Below are positions 9,439 to 16,916 of a DNA stretch of 64,000 nt, one piece after another. Below the pieces are notes generated by a model, which saw only the letters and a program-made list of their open reading frames with translations, did not search any database and had not been told where the DNA came from. A program made the translations under genes and the position numbers. The stretch comes from Sphingomonas sp. R-74633. GTDB taxonomy: Bacteria; Pseudomonadota; Alphaproteobacteria; Sphingomonadales; Sphingomonadaceae. Numbering within the stretch: position 1 is the first letter of the stretch; every line of letters starts with the position of its first letter. The DNA is taken from contig NZ_JACCFG010000001.1 of the NCBI RefSeq assembly GCF_013416555.1, positions 248,001 through 312,000 on the forward strand, given 5' to 3'.

Positions 9439-10386
9439 ATGACCACTTTCCTCGACTTCGAGAAGCCGATCGCCGAGCTTCAGACCCGCATCGACGAGCT
9501 GCGCCAGACCGCCGAGGGCGGCGCCGTCAACATCGATGCCGAGATCGGCCCGCTCCAGGCCAAGGCCGAGAAGCTGCTGCGCGACACCTATGCCAAGCTC
9601 ACGCCCTGGCAGAAGACGCAGGTCGCCCGCCATCCCGAGCGTCCGCATTTCAAACATTATGTCGCCGGGCTGATCGAGGAATTCATGCCGCTGGGCGGCG
9701 ACCGCGCCTTTGCCGACGACAATGCGATCCAGGGCGGTCTCGGCCGCTTCCGCGGGCGCCGGGTGATGGTGATCGGGCATGAGAAGGGCGACGATACCGC
9801 CAGCCGGCTCAAGCATAATTTCGGCATGGGCAAGCCCGAGGGCTATCGCAAGGCGATCCGCCTGATGGCGCTGGCCAACAAGTTCAACCTGCCGGTGATT
9901 ACGCTGGTCGACACCTCGGGCGCGTTCCCGGGCGTGCAGGCGGAGGAGCGCGGCCAGGCCGAGGCCATCGCCCGCTCGACCGAGGCGTGCCTCAATCTCG
10001 GGGTGCCGCTGGTCGCATCGATTCTTGGCGAGGGTGGCTCGGGCGGCGCGGTCGCGCTCGCGGCGGGCAATACCGTGCTGATGATGGAGCACGCGGTCTA
10101 TTCGGTGATCTCGCCCGAAGGCTGCGCCTCGATCCTGTGGCGCACGTCGGACAAGGCGCCCGACGCGGCGGAGGCGATGAAGGTCACCGCGCAGCATCTC
10201 AAGGAATTGAAGGTGATCGACCGGATCGTCGGCGAGCCGCTGGGCGGCGCGCACCGCGATGCCGGGGCCGCGGTCCATGCGCTGGGCGATGCGATCGAGG
10301 AATCGCTGCAGAAGCTCGACGGCATGTCGCCCGAGAGCCTGCGCCAGGCGCGCCGCGCCAAGTTCCTGGCGATGGGCCGGATCTAG
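9439..10386 (+). CDS. accA: Acetyl-CoA carboxylase carboxyltransferase subunit alpha
   Basis: Half of the carboxyltransferase that moves the carboxyl group from biotin carrier protein to acetyl-CoA, making malonyl-CoA for fatty acid synthesis; partner AccD is not in this window. 315 residues, full length. Seen: the N-terminal helical [18 protein letters not shown] segment, DTSGAFPG and the oxyanion-forming [12 protein letters not shown], and the C-terminal [14 protein letters not shown] motif typical of AccA. It follows xerD by 11 bases. Confidence 0.97.
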   Translation: MTTFLDFEKPIAELQTRIDELRQTAEGGAVNIDAEIGPLQAKAEKLLRDTYAKLTPWQKTQVARHPERPHFKHYVAGLIEEFMPLGGDRAFADDNAIQGGLGRFRGRRVMVIGHEKGDDTASRLKHNFGMGKPEGYRKAIRLMALANKFNLPVITLVDTSGAFPGVQAEERGQAEAIARSTEACLNLGVPLVASILGEGGSGGAVALAAGNTVLMMEHAVYSVISPEGCASILWRTSDKAPDAAEAMKVTAQHLKELKVIDRIVGEPLGGAHRDAGAAVHALGDAIEESLQKLDGMSPESLRQARRAKFLAMGRI

Positions 10387-10392
10387 CCGCGC

Positions 10393-10545
10393 TTAGCGGA
10401 CCGGCGCGCTGTGCTCGCTGTCGGCGAGGCTCGCGCCCAGCATGCCGAGGCCCTGGACGACGGCGAGCACCGCGCAGACCGCAAGGAACGCGACCAGCAC
10501 CAGCTCGGCCGGCGATACCGCCTTTTTGGAGGATAGCTGTTTCAT
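10393..10545 (-). CDS. Small Flp-pilin-like membrane protein
   Basis: 50 residues, start MKQLSSKKAVSP, one hydrophobic helix (AELVLVAFLAVCAVLAVVQGLG) and a short polar tail. The part VVQGLGMLGASLADS resembles the QGLGNTL/TNVSS end of the three Flp pilins just upstream, but the EYGLI processing motif is missing. A near-perfect ribosome-binding site (AAGGAGGGG) precedes the ATG at 10545. It may be a diverged pilin or a pilin-associated membrane protein. Confidence 0.6.
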   Translation of the reverse strand: MKQLSSKKAVSPAELVLVAFLAVCAVLAVVQGLGMLGASLADSEHSAPVR

Positions 10546-10615
10546 CCCCTCCTTATAGGCGCCTGGGATGTACGTTCGGTGAAGCAGCCGGTTTTCCGGG
10601 GTTCAGGAAAAATCC

Positions 10616-10792
10616 CTAGCCGGTCTTCATGCTCGACGAGACATTGGTGAAGGTCTTTTTGAGCGTATTGCCCAGCCCCTGCATCGCCAGGATGGCGGCC
10701 ACCGCGATCAGCGCGGCGATCAGGCCATATTCGATGGCGGTGGCGGCACGCGATTCGCGCCATAGTCTCAGGAAACGCTTGGGCACAGGCAC
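10616..10792 (-). CDS. Flp family type IVb pilin, copy 1
   Basis: About 58 residues. Positively charged leader (KRFLRLWRESRAATAIEYGLI) with the Flp prepilin signature in which processing occurs after G in the A-x-E-Y-G-L-I context, then a hydrophobic helix and the tail QGLGNTLKKTFTNVSSSMKTG. The start is uncertain: there is no ATG, and in-frame GTG codons at 10792 and 10786 are the best candidates. It is nearly identical in the mature region to copy 2, indicating tandem duplication. The Tad assembly genes are not in this window. Confidence 0.82.
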   Translation of the reverse strand: MPVPKRFLRLWRESRAATAIEYGLIAALIAVAAILAMQGLGNTLKKTFTNVSSSMKTG

Positions 10793-10803
10793 CTGTCCGC
10801 AAC

Positions 10804-10838
10804 GAAAAGGGGCGACGGGATGATAATCCCGCCGCCCC
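10804..10838 (-). terminator. Rho-independent terminator after Flp pilin copy 2
   Basis: A 13-bp GC-rich stem (10809-10821 with 10826-10838, one mismatch, loop GATA) followed on the minus strand by a T-run (plus-strand AAAA at 10805-10808). It lies between pilin copies 2 and 1, so copy 1 is expressed by read-through or from its own promoter. Confidence 0.75.
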
Positions 10839-10866
10839 GATTTCGTTCCGAATGTCGGAAGGTGGC

Positions 10867-11034
10867 TTAGCCGACCTTCATGCTCGACGAAACGTTGGTG
10901 AAGGTCGACTTCAGGGTGTTGCCCAGGCCCTGCATCGCGGCAATCGCGGCAACGGCGATCAGAGCGGCGATCAGGCCGTACTCGATTGCGGTGGCACCCT
11001 TGGAATTCTTAAGGAACTTGCGGATCTTCATCAT
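10867..11034 (-). CDS. Flp family type IVb pilin, copy 2
   Basis: 55 residues from the ATG at 11034 (a second ATG follows at once). Leader MMKIRKFLKNSKGATAIEYG with the Flp cleavage motif, a hydrophobic helix LIAALIAVAAIAAM, and the tail QGLGNTLKSTFTNVSSSMKVG. Flp pilins are assembled by the Tad system into adhesive pili used in surface attachment. GGAGACC precedes the start. Longer in-frame reading upstream is Pro/Arg-rich and not pilin-like. It is followed by a strong terminator, as expected for a highly expressed structural gene. Confidence 0.9.
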   Translation of the reverse strand: MMKIRKFLKNSKGATAIEYGLIAALIAVAAIAAMQGLGNTLKSTFTNVSSSMKVG

Positions 11035-11162
11035 AACCGGTCTCCAGTGTTCAATTGCTTCATTCACCCGGCCTCTCCGGAAAACCGGTTCGGCAAGCTC
11101 GGGGATACCGGCGGGAAGTAAAGAAACGCCTAAAGGCAAGTGTTACGATGCCGTAACCAAAC

Positions 11163-11348
11163 TTACTGCGAGGCGGCCGCGACCTTGTTGGAGACATTGC
11201 CCCACATGCCGATGGTGACGCCGGCCACGCCCTGCAGGCTCGCGATCATCGCGATGACGATAAGGGCGACGATCAGGCCATATTCGATCGCGGTAGCCGC
11301 GCGGCTATCGAGGATCGCAGACCGGATTAGGTGAACCAGGGCTCGCAT
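11163..11348 (-). CDS. Flp family type IVb pilin, divergent copy 3
   Basis: 61 residues: leader MRALVHLIRSAILDSRAATAIEYG carries the same Flp processing motif, followed by LIVALIVIAMIASLQGV and a diverged tail (AGVTIGMWGNVSNKVAAASQ). The tail differs from copies 1 and 2, suggesting a minor or specialised pilin. It is divergent from the Nudix gene at 11404. Confidence 0.85.
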   Translation of the reverse strand: MRALVHLIRSAILDSRAATAIEYGLIVALIVIAMIASLQGVAGVTIGMWGNVSNKVAAASQ

Positions 11349-11403
11349 TGACGGCGCTTCTTCTCCAATGATGGCCGGAAATTAGCCAAAGAGGCTTAAC
11401 GAA

Positions 11404-11817
11404 GTGTCGATGGGCGTGTCTGAGATGTTGCTGGTCGTTGCGGTGGCGATGCATGACGGAAAGGGCCGCGTGCTCCTCCAGCAGCGCCCGCCGGGCAAGC
11501 CGATGGCGGGACTGTGGGAGTTCCCCGGCGGCAAGATCGAAGCGAACGAAAGCCCCGAGGCCGCGCTGGCGCGCGAGCTGCACGAGGAACTGGGAATAAC
11601 GCTTAGCGTGAAAGACCTGGTGCCCCTGGCCTTTGCCAGCGAGCCGCTGGCGGGGCGGCATCTGCTGCTGCTCCTGTACGGGCTGCGCGAATGGGAGGGC
11701 GAGCCGGTGGCCCACCACGCGACCGAGCTGCGCTGGGTGACCCCGGTGGAGATGCGCGCGATGCCGATGCCGCCGGCGGATGTGCCGCTGGTGGAAGCGC
11801 TGGTGGGGATGGGGTGA
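11404..11817 (+). CDS. mutT: MutT-like Nudix hydrolase (8-oxo-dGTP diphosphatase family)
   Basis: 137 residues. The Nudix box is complete: GGKIEANESPEAALARELHEELGI (G-x5-E-x7-RE-L-x-EE-x-G). The N-terminal LLVVAVAMHDGKGRVLLQQRPPGKPMAGLWEFPGG and the C-terminal LRWVTPVEMRAMPMPPAD match MutT, which removes oxidised dGTP from the nucleotide pool. The GTG at 11404 is used because AAAGAGG lies about 9 bases upstream; the ATG at 11410 is an alternative. The exact nucleotide substrate is inferred from the family. Confidence 0.88.
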   Translation: MSMGVSEMLLVVAVAMHDGKGRVLLQQRPPGKPMAGLWEFPGGKIEANESPEAALARELHEELGITLSVKDLVPLAFASEPLAGRHLLLLLYGLREWEGEPVAHHATELRWVTPVEMRAMPMPPADVPLVEALVGMG

Positions 11818-11848
11818 TGTGCGAACGACAGGATAGCGAGGGCTAACC

Positions 11849-12103
11849 CTATATCTCTTCCTCTTCTATGCCGATTGTGGCGGGGAAAGTCTCTACATAT
11901 TCTCGGAAATCGACGTCATATTCAGGTGCAATATTACGGAAGGCATCACTTAATATCTTACGCGATTCAGGATCAAGTTCTAGCAAATCTATTGCGACGT
12001 TCTCCAATATCTTAACCACATCATCTTCGTGGATATCCTCTTCCGAGAAGTCTAGCGCGATATAAAAATTAGCTATCGTTCGTGCTAGTTGATGAACCAT
12101 CAT
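11849..12103 (-). CDS. Small acidic protein, possible orphan immunity protein
   Basis: 84 residues, strongly acidic (FSEEDIHEDD, EEEEI end), predicted mostly helical, no signal peptide. Base composition is clearly AT-richer than the flanking chromosome and shares this with the immunity gene 150 bases upstream. Small size, acidity, composition and position at the tail of a toxin-immunity pair suggest an immunity-like or antitoxin-like protein. No family is recognised with confidence. A start one codon later (MVHQL) is equally possible. Confidence 0.6.
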   Translation of the reverse strand: MMVHQLARTIANFYIALDFSEEDIHEDDVVKILENVAIDLLELDPESRKILSDAFRNIAPEYDVDFREYVETFPATIGIEEEEI

Positions 12104-12249
12104 GATTTGGCTGTCCTAGCTTCGGTTGCGAGGATTGCTGGTGACAACAGCGCCTGGAGGTGGGGTGAATCGGAGCAACTGGTGCTAATATCGCCGGGGC
12201 CCGCCTCGTTAATGACAGAGTGGGGCCCGGCTCCAGGATGTGCCTTGGG

Positions 12250-12672
12250 TCAGCCTTCGAACTTTACCCCTTCATTGCCTTCTAAAGGCGGGTATACGAT
12301 GGGCTTGTCGCCAAAATATTCCCGAACGATCCTGTCGCGCCGGTCGAGTGAATTCTCGATCTCTATAGGGGCAACCTCGTCAGCGTAGACGTACTTCACT
12401 TCGAATTTGCCATCGCGGATCAGATATTCCATCTCGGCCCAGCGCTCCCTCGGGGGAAAAGTATACCAAAGATCAAGGAGCACTTCGTCTAATAGATCAA
12501 GAGCCACATCTCGATATATTATATGATCTCCGAGGTCTTTGAAAATAGAGGGTCCGACCATGTTTTCCGCGAGTATCGCGTGAAGTAATATGCTGTCGAA
12601 GGGAGGTTCGAGATCTTCTGCAAGGAGATTTCCAATTTCCTGCAGTATTGCCTCACTCTCATTGCTCTGCAT
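12250..12672 (-). CDS. Probable immunity protein for the adjacent nuclease toxin (DUF600/YezG-like)
   Basis: 140 residues, acidic. The layout (N-terminal helix ILQEIGNLLAEDL, middle LLDLWYTFPPRERWAEMEYLIRDGKFEVKYVYADE, then DRRDRIVREYFGDKPIVYPP) resembles DUF600/YezG-type immunity proteins; in Bacillus YezG neutralises a DNA/RNA nuclease toxin of the kind seen here, which supports the pairing. The start overlaps the toxin gene end by 14 bases, so the two are translationally coupled. The gene is AT-rich compared with its surroundings, a sign of acquisition. The family match is from pattern only. Confidence 0.7.
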   Translation of the reverse strand: MQSNESEAILQEIGNLLAEDLEPPFDSILLHAILAENMVGPSIFKDLGDHIIYRDVALDLLDEVLLDLWYTFPPRERWAEMEYLIRDGKFEVKYVYADEVAPIEIENSLDRRDRIVREYFGDKPIVYPPLEGNEGVKFEG

Positions 12673-14278
12673 TTTCTATCCCCTTGCGCTCATTCCAAAA
12701 TCTCTTTCTCGATCGATGCCCGTTTGTCGTGTACCTAACAACGATACTCGTGGGCCGCTGCGATGCCCCTCGATAGTGGGGGACGATATTCACTATTACG
12801 CGCTTACCTGCACGCTGGGACCGGGCCCACTCATCCTCCAGCCTCCGATATGCGCCCCGATTGAAATTCGCATTCTGAGCGAAATGGTTGAACGCGTCGC
12901 TCGGTCCATTAAAGCGCGCTGCGATATAGTGACCGCCGTCATCATCACGCCGTCTGTCGGAGCCGCCAGCTTGTTCCTGAGCTGTACGAGATCTTACTTG
13001 AGTCTGGCTTAGCATCAGCGTCCCGGAAACCTGCCGGGTGCGCCCCGCTGAATCGATCTGATATTCATATCCGTTGCGTTCGAAATGACGAAATTGCTCC
13101 GGTCGACGACTTCTCGCCGAAGCCTGTTGAAGTTGTGGGCGGGTTTGGGTTGGCGAATTCGGCAGTTTGGGTGCTGCACCCGACCAGCTTCCGCTCGAAC
13201 CAGCACCGCCAAATTTATTGTCGTTTCTGCCGCTGTCGCTCCAACTGGCAGTCGCACCTGCCCCGCCGAAGCCCAAATTTGGCTTGGTCGGCGTGGGCTT
13301 TTGAGGTTTTGTCGACGAAGGGGCAGGCGTCCAACTTCCAGTGGCACCGCCACCTCCGAAGCTTCCGCCACCACCGACAAACCTAGGGACGACCCAGCTG
13401 CCAGTGGCGCCACCGCCGCCGAAACTTCCGCCGCCGCCAAAGCGAGGCGTGTCCCAACCTCCAGTTGCGCCGCCTCCACCGCCGCTTCCGCCACCGCCGA
13501 CAAAGCGAGGTGCTTCCCAACTGCCGGTGGCGCCACCGCCGCCAAAGCTTCCGCCGCCACCGACAAAACCGGGGGCTTCCCAGCTGCTGGTTGCGCCACT
13601 GCCGGCAAAGCTTCCGCCACCGCTGACAAAGCGCGGTTCTTCCCAGCTACTGGTAGCGCCGCCACCGCCGCCGCTGCCGCCTCCACCGACAAAGCGCGGA
13701 TCTTCCCAGGTGCCGCTCGCGCCGCCACCGCCGAAACTTCCGCCGCCGCCCGCGAAGGCGCCGCCAGCCCGGCTACCGGTAGCACCACTACCGCCAAAGC
13801 TTTCGCCCCCCGCGCGAGCATCTCCATCTCCTTGGGTTCCGCCTGCGACGCCGCTGCCGGCGAACTTGCCCAGTTGGTTCAGAGAAGTCTTGGCTGAAAA
13901 GAAGGCTTTATACCTCTCGTACTGCGCATCAATCGCCTTGAGGTAGTCTGGCTGCCCAGCATGCTTTGACCGCTCCCTAGTCCTCCAGGTCTCTACCTCC
14001 GCCATGCTATTGATTGGCGGTAAGGCGGGTTGTTCAACGTAGGTGACCTTTGACGCATCCTGGCTTCGGCGGCCGGCCGCCCTCGCCGTGCGAGCATTGG
14101 CCTGACCGCCCTGGCCGTAACTCTGCCCCGCCCCGGCGAACGTAAACTGCCCGTTCCGCGGATCGTGCCACGGGTTGAATTTTACCTCGACGCTTCGTGC
14201 TGCCTCCACACGCGGCCATCGCCCCGTCCGCATCCACATCGAAAACGCCGTTCGTCGCTCTTGCCCTGAAAATTGCAT
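12659..14278 (-). CDS. Polymorphic toxin: glycine-rich repeat protein with C-terminal DNA/RNA nuclease domain
   Basis: 539 residues. N-terminal module with FNPWHDPRNGQFTFAGAG (about residues 34-51). A Ser/Ala/Gln linker leads to seven 21-residue glycine-rich repeats (177-318; consensus GGGGSFGGGGATGSWEAPRFV), then degenerate copies and a Pro/Thr/Lys linker. The last 140 residues are an Endonuclea_NS_2-like nuclease: NGYEYQIDSAGR, DDDGGHYIAARFNG with the catalytic His near 450, QNANFNRGAYRRLEDEW (active-site Asn and Arg), and VNIVPHY...SIVVRYTTNG. No signal peptide; the export route is unknown. The overlapping gene downstream is the likely immunity protein. In-frame ATGs at residues 14 and 16 are alternative starts. 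Confidence 0.82.
   Translation of the reverse strand: MQFSGQERRTAFSMWMRTGRWPRVEAARSVEVKFNPWHDPRNGQFTFAGAGQSYGQGGQANARTARAAGRRSQDASKVTYVEQPALPPINSMAEVETWRTRERSKHAGQPDYLKAIDAQYERYKAFFSAKTSLNQLGKFAGSGVAGGTQGDGDARAGGESFGGSGATGSRAGGAFAGGGGSFGGGGASGTWEDPRFVGGGGSGGGGGATSSWEEPRFVSGGGSFAGSGATSSWEAPGFVGGGGSFGGGGATGSWEAPRFVGGGGSGGGGGATGGWDTPRFGGGGSFGGGGATGSWVVPRFVGGGGSFGGGGATGSWTPAPSSTKPQKPTPTKPNLGFGGAGATASWSDSGRNDNKFGGAGSSGSWSGAAPKLPNSPTQTRPQLQQASARSRRPEQFRHFERNGYEYQIDSAGRTRQVSGTLMLSQTQVRSRTAQEQAGGSDRRRDDDGGHYIAARFNGPSDAFNHFAQNANFNRGAYRRLEDEWARSQRAGKRVIVNIVPHYRGASQRPTSIVVRYTTNGHRSRKRFWNERKGIENAEQ
13325..13750 (-). repeat. Seven tandem 63-bp coding repeats in the toxin gene
   Basis: In-frame tandem array encoding seven 20-21-residue units of the form GGGGSxGGGGATxSWExPRFV; unit 5 lacks one residue. 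The units differ at third positions and in the WEDP/WEEP/WDTP/WVVP part, so the array is not freshly duplicated. The conserved Trp-x-x-Pro after each glycine run is regular. At least one degenerate unit precedes it (SFGGSGATGSR) and two follow it (FGGAGATASW, FGGAGSSGSW). Confidence 0.9.
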
Positions 14279-14394
14279 CCTGCCGCCTTTCGCTAATGCG
14301 GCAAGAACATTTCAGGAACATTTTCCAACATTGCAAGCGTAGTTCACTCCAAACCGGAGCAAACTGGCGCGGGCGGGGAGCAATCGCCGGCCCC

Positions 14395-15237
14395 TTAACC
14401 CTTCCCCTTCAACGCCTCCGCCAGCGACGCCACCGCGCTCCCCCGCTTCGCCGGCTGGGGCTGCGAGGCGTCCGGCGCCCAGCCGGTCAGATAGACGATC
14501 TCGAAGCGCTCCGCGGTCTTGCCGTCCGGGGCGGCGCGCTCGGCAAAGGCCTGGGCGGCGCGGGCCAGCGCGCCGCGGGTCAGCGGCGGGGTGCCGGGCA
14601 GCAAGTTGGTCGCCGCCATGCCGCGCAGGTCCTGGAGCAGCGCGAACATGCTCGAATAGCGCACGGTCAGCGTGTCGACATCGGCGACCGGCAGCGCGAA
14701 GCCGGCGCGGCTGAGCAGGTCGCCGGCGGCGCGCACGTCGATCTGCGGGTGGAAGCGCGCCACCGGGCGGTCGCCCTCGGCCGCGAGGAACACGCTGCGC
14801 AAGGTCGCCAGCGTGCCCGCGCCGAGAAAGGCGCCGAGGAACAGCCCGTCGGGGCGCAGCGCGCGGCGGGCAAGGGCGAGGGCGCCAGGCACGTCGTTGA
14901 TCTGGTCGAGCACGCCGACGCTCACCACCAGGTCGAAGCTCGCCTCGGGGAAGGGGTGGCGGTCCTCGTCGGCGTGGATGCCGCCGGCCGCTTCCGCGAA
15001 CGCACCGCCGGCGTCGATCCGGGTGATCGCGGCGCCGGGCAGGTCGAAGCCGCCGGCGAAGCTGCCCAGGTCGAGTACGTCGTGGAAGCTGCGGGTCACG
15101 CCGACCAGCCGGTCATGGATCCCCTCGAGCATATGCTCGCGGACAAAGCCTTCGTAGCGGCGGGCGGCGCGGTCGCGGCGCTTGCGGCGGAGCGTACGGC
15201 TGAAGATCTCGGAATCGCTGGGACCATTTTGGGGCAT
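14395..15237 (-). CDS. SAM-dependent methyltransferase (BioC/NDUFAF5-like)
   Basis: 280 residues from the ATG at 15237. Class I methyltransferase fold: VLDLGSFAGGFDLPGAAITRIDAG (degenerate motif I), FDLVVSVGVLDQINDVPGALALARRALRPDGLFLGAFLG (motifs IV-VI). The N-terminal EIFSRTLRRKRRDRAARRYEGFVREHMLEGIHDRL resembles the NDUFAF5/BioC-type group found beside comF in sphingomonads. The SAM motif lacks the usual GxGxG (GSFAGG instead). Substrate unknown; a role in complex I assembly is possible by analogy only. It is divergent from comF with 42 bases between starts. Confidence 0.82.
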   Translation of the reverse strand: MPQNGPSDSEIFSRTLRRKRRDRAARRYEGFVREHMLEGIHDRLVGVTRSFHDVLDLGSFAGGFDLPGAAITRIDAGGAFAEAAGGIHADEDRHPFPEASFDLVVSVGVLDQINDVPGALALARRALRPDGLFLGAFLGAGTLATLRSVFLAAEGDRPVARFHPQIDVRAAGDLLSRAGFALPVADVDTLTVRYSSMFALLQDLRGMAATNLLPGTPPLTRGALARAAQAFAERAAPDGKTAERFEIVYLTGWAPDASQPQPAKRGSAVASLAEALKGKG

Positions 15238-15279
15238 GGCGCGCTTGTGCGCCGCCGCGCCGCCGGGGACAAGGCGGCT

Positions 15280-16014
15280 ATGGGCTGGGCAGCGCCTCTC
15301 GCTCGGATCGCCGATCTCGCGCTGCCGCCGCGCTGCCCGGGCTGCAGCGCGATCACTCCGGCGGACCATCGCTTCTGCCCCGGCTGCTGGACGAGCCTGC
15401 GCTTTCTCGGCCCGCCCTGGTGTGCCGCCTGCCATCTGCCGTTCGACTTTGACCGGGGGGAGGGGGCGCGCTGCGCCGCGTGCATCGCCGATCCGCCGCC
15501 GCATGACGGGATCCGCGCGGCGGTGGCCTATGGCGAGGTTGCCAGCGGGGTGGCGCTCAAGCTCAAATATTCGGGGCGGCTGGCCTGCGCGGCGACGATG
15601 GCGCGGGCGATGGCGCGGCTGATGCCCGAGGAGGCCGCGCTGCTCGTGCCGGTGCCGCTGCATCGCTGGCGGCTATGGTCGCGCGGGTTCAACCAGGCGG
15701 CGCTGATCGGGGCGACGCTGTCGCGCGCGCACGGCGTGCCGCTTGCCCCCGGGCTGCTGCGCCGGGTGAAGGCAACGCCGGTGCTGCGCGGGCTCGGCGC
15801 GCGGGCGCGGGCAAAGGCAGTCGCGGGGGCCTTTGCGCTGGCGCCCGGCGCGCGGGAAATGCTCGCGGGGAAGACAGTGGTGCTGGTCGACGATGTCCAT
15901 ACCAGCGGCGCCACTGCGGACGCCTGCGCGCGGCTGCTCAAGCGCGGCGGGGCGGGCAAAGTGATCCTTCTGTGCTGGGCGCGCGTTCTGGAAGGAGAAG
16001 AGGGCGCGGATTGA
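15280..16014 (+). CDS. comF: ComF family phosphoribosyltransferase-like protein
   Basis: 244 residues. The N-terminal zinc-finger-like part has four CxxC-type pairs (PPRCPGC, HRFCPGC, WCAACH, CAAC), followed by a PRTase domain with LLVPVPLHRWRLWSRGFNQAALI and the PRPP loop VVLVDDVHTSGAT. In naturally competent bacteria ComF acts in uptake of transforming DNA; elsewhere the role is unclear. The ATG at 15280 begins directly at the family's typical N-terminus. It is followed by grxC and the DUF1178 gene with short spacing, a conserved sphingomonad order. Confidence 0.9.
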   Translation: MGWAAPLARIADLALPPRCPGCSAITPADHRFCPGCWTSLRFLGPPWCAACHLPFDFDRGEGARCAACIADPPPHDGIRAAVAYGEVASGVALKLKYSGRLACAATMARAMARLMPEEAALLVPVPLHRWRLWSRGFNQAALIGATLSRAHGVPLAPGLLRRVKATPVLRGLGARARAKAVAGAFALAPGAREMLAGKTVVLVDDVHTSGATADACARLLKRGGAGKVILLCWARVLEGEEGAD

Positions 16015-16048
16015 CAAGCGCCCGTCGCAACCACAGGTTTCCAGGACA

Positions 16049-16306
16049 ATGCCCAAGATCGAAATCTACACCAAGGCTTTCTGCCCTTATTGCACCCGCG
16101 CCAAGATGCTGCTCGACGGCAAGCACGCCGAATATGAGGAGATCGACATCTCGATGGGCGGCCCGCGCCGCGCCGAGATGATCGACCGCGCGCATGGCCG
16201 CACCACCGTCCCCCAGGTCTTTATCGACGACAAGCATATCGGCGGGTCCGACGACCTCGCGGCGCTCGATGCGCGCGGCGGGCTCGATCCGCTGCTCGCT
16301 GCCTGA
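16049..16306 (+). CDS. grxC: Glutaredoxin 3
   Basis: 85 residues. Thioredoxin fold with active site CPYC in KAFCPYCTRAK, the cis-Pro TTVPQVFIDD and the GG of IGGSDDLAALDARG that binds glutathione. Reduces disulfides and glutathione mixed disulfides in the cytoplasm using GSH. Placed 34 bases after comF. Confidence 0.97.
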   Translation: MPKIEIYTKAFCPYCTRAKMLLDGKHAEYEEIDISMGGPRRAEMIDRAHGRTTVPQVFIDDKHIGGSDDLAALDARGGLDPLLAA

Positions 16307-16318
16307 GGGCAGGCGGGC

Positions 16319-16777
16319 GTGATCGTCTTTGACCTCAAATGCGCAGGCGGCCATGTCTTCGAGGCGTGGTTCGGGTCGAGCAGTGCCTGGGAAGGCCAGC
16401 GCGCCGCCGGGCTGGTCGCGTGCCCGATGTGCGGCAGCGCGCAGGTGGAAAAGGCTGTGATGGCGCCGAATGTGGGCGCCAAGGGCAATGCCGCCGCCGC
16501 GCCGGTGCCGGCCGCGGGGGAGGCGCCCGCGCTACCGCCCGAGGCGATCAAGGCGGCGATCTCGGCACTCGCCGCAATGCAGGCGAAGGCGCTGGAGGGC
16601 TCGCAGTGGGTCGGCAGCGGCTTTGCCGACAAGGCGCGCGCGATGCATCTGGGCGAGACGCCCCACGCCCCGATCCACGGCAAGACCAGTGCGGCCGAGG
16701 CGGTGGCGCTGATCGAGGAGGGCGTCCCGGTGGCGCCGCTGCCGCTGCCGGTGGTCCCGCCCGAGGCGTGCAATTGA
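16319..16777 (+). CDS. DUF1178 family protein
   Basis: 152 residues from a GTG start. The N-terminus MIVFDLKCAGGHVFEAWFGSSSAWEGQ with ACPMCGS forms a probable zinc ribbon (two Cys pairs), as in DUF1178. An Ala/Pro linker follows, then a helical part (AMQAKALEGSQWVGSGFADKARAMHLGE) and a C-terminal VALIEEGVPVAPLPLPV, all conserved in the family. Function unknown. 12 bases after grxC. Confidence 0.92.
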   Translation: MIVFDLKCAGGHVFEAWFGSSSAWEGQRAAGLVACPMCGSAQVEKAVMAPNVGAKGNAAAAPVPAAGEAPALPPEAIKAAISALAAMQAKALEGSQWVGSGFADKARAMHLGETPHAPIHGKTSAAEAVALIEEGVPVAPLPLPVVPPEACN

Positions 16778-16813
16778 CCCGCCCGGCGCGGCTCGATACG
16801 ACGCCCGCCGAGT

Positions 16814-16890
16814 GCCCCCGTAGCTCAGCCGGATAGAGCGACGGTTTCCTAAACCGCAGGCCGTGAGTTCGAATCTCGCCGGGGGCACCA
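16814..16890 (+). tRNA. tRNA-Arg (CCT)
   Basis: 77-base cloverleaf with encoded CCA. Acceptor stem GCCCCCG pairs with CGGGGGC, D stem GCTC/GAGC, anticodon loop TTCCTAA gives anticodon CCT (reads AGG), and the T loop is TTCGAAT. The top pair of the anticodon stem is A-C, the only mismatch. No integrase or attachment duplication is seen next to it. Confidence 0.95.
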
Positions 16891-16916
16891 TTTTTTCGCG
16901 TGGGCCTGCGCGCTTA

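Noticed and set aside
12250-12672. Reading the immunity gene as a phage or transposon gene
   Set aside because: No transposase or phage features; the overlap with the nuclease toxin and acidic fold point to an immunity protein.
13325-13750. CRISPR-like appearance of the regular repeats
   Set aside because: The repeats are tandem, without unique spacers, in frame and translate to Gly-rich units inside the toxin gene.
16814-16890. tRNA-Arg as an integration site of a genomic island
   Set aside because: No integrase, no duplicated 3' tRNA end downstream and no composition shift beside it.
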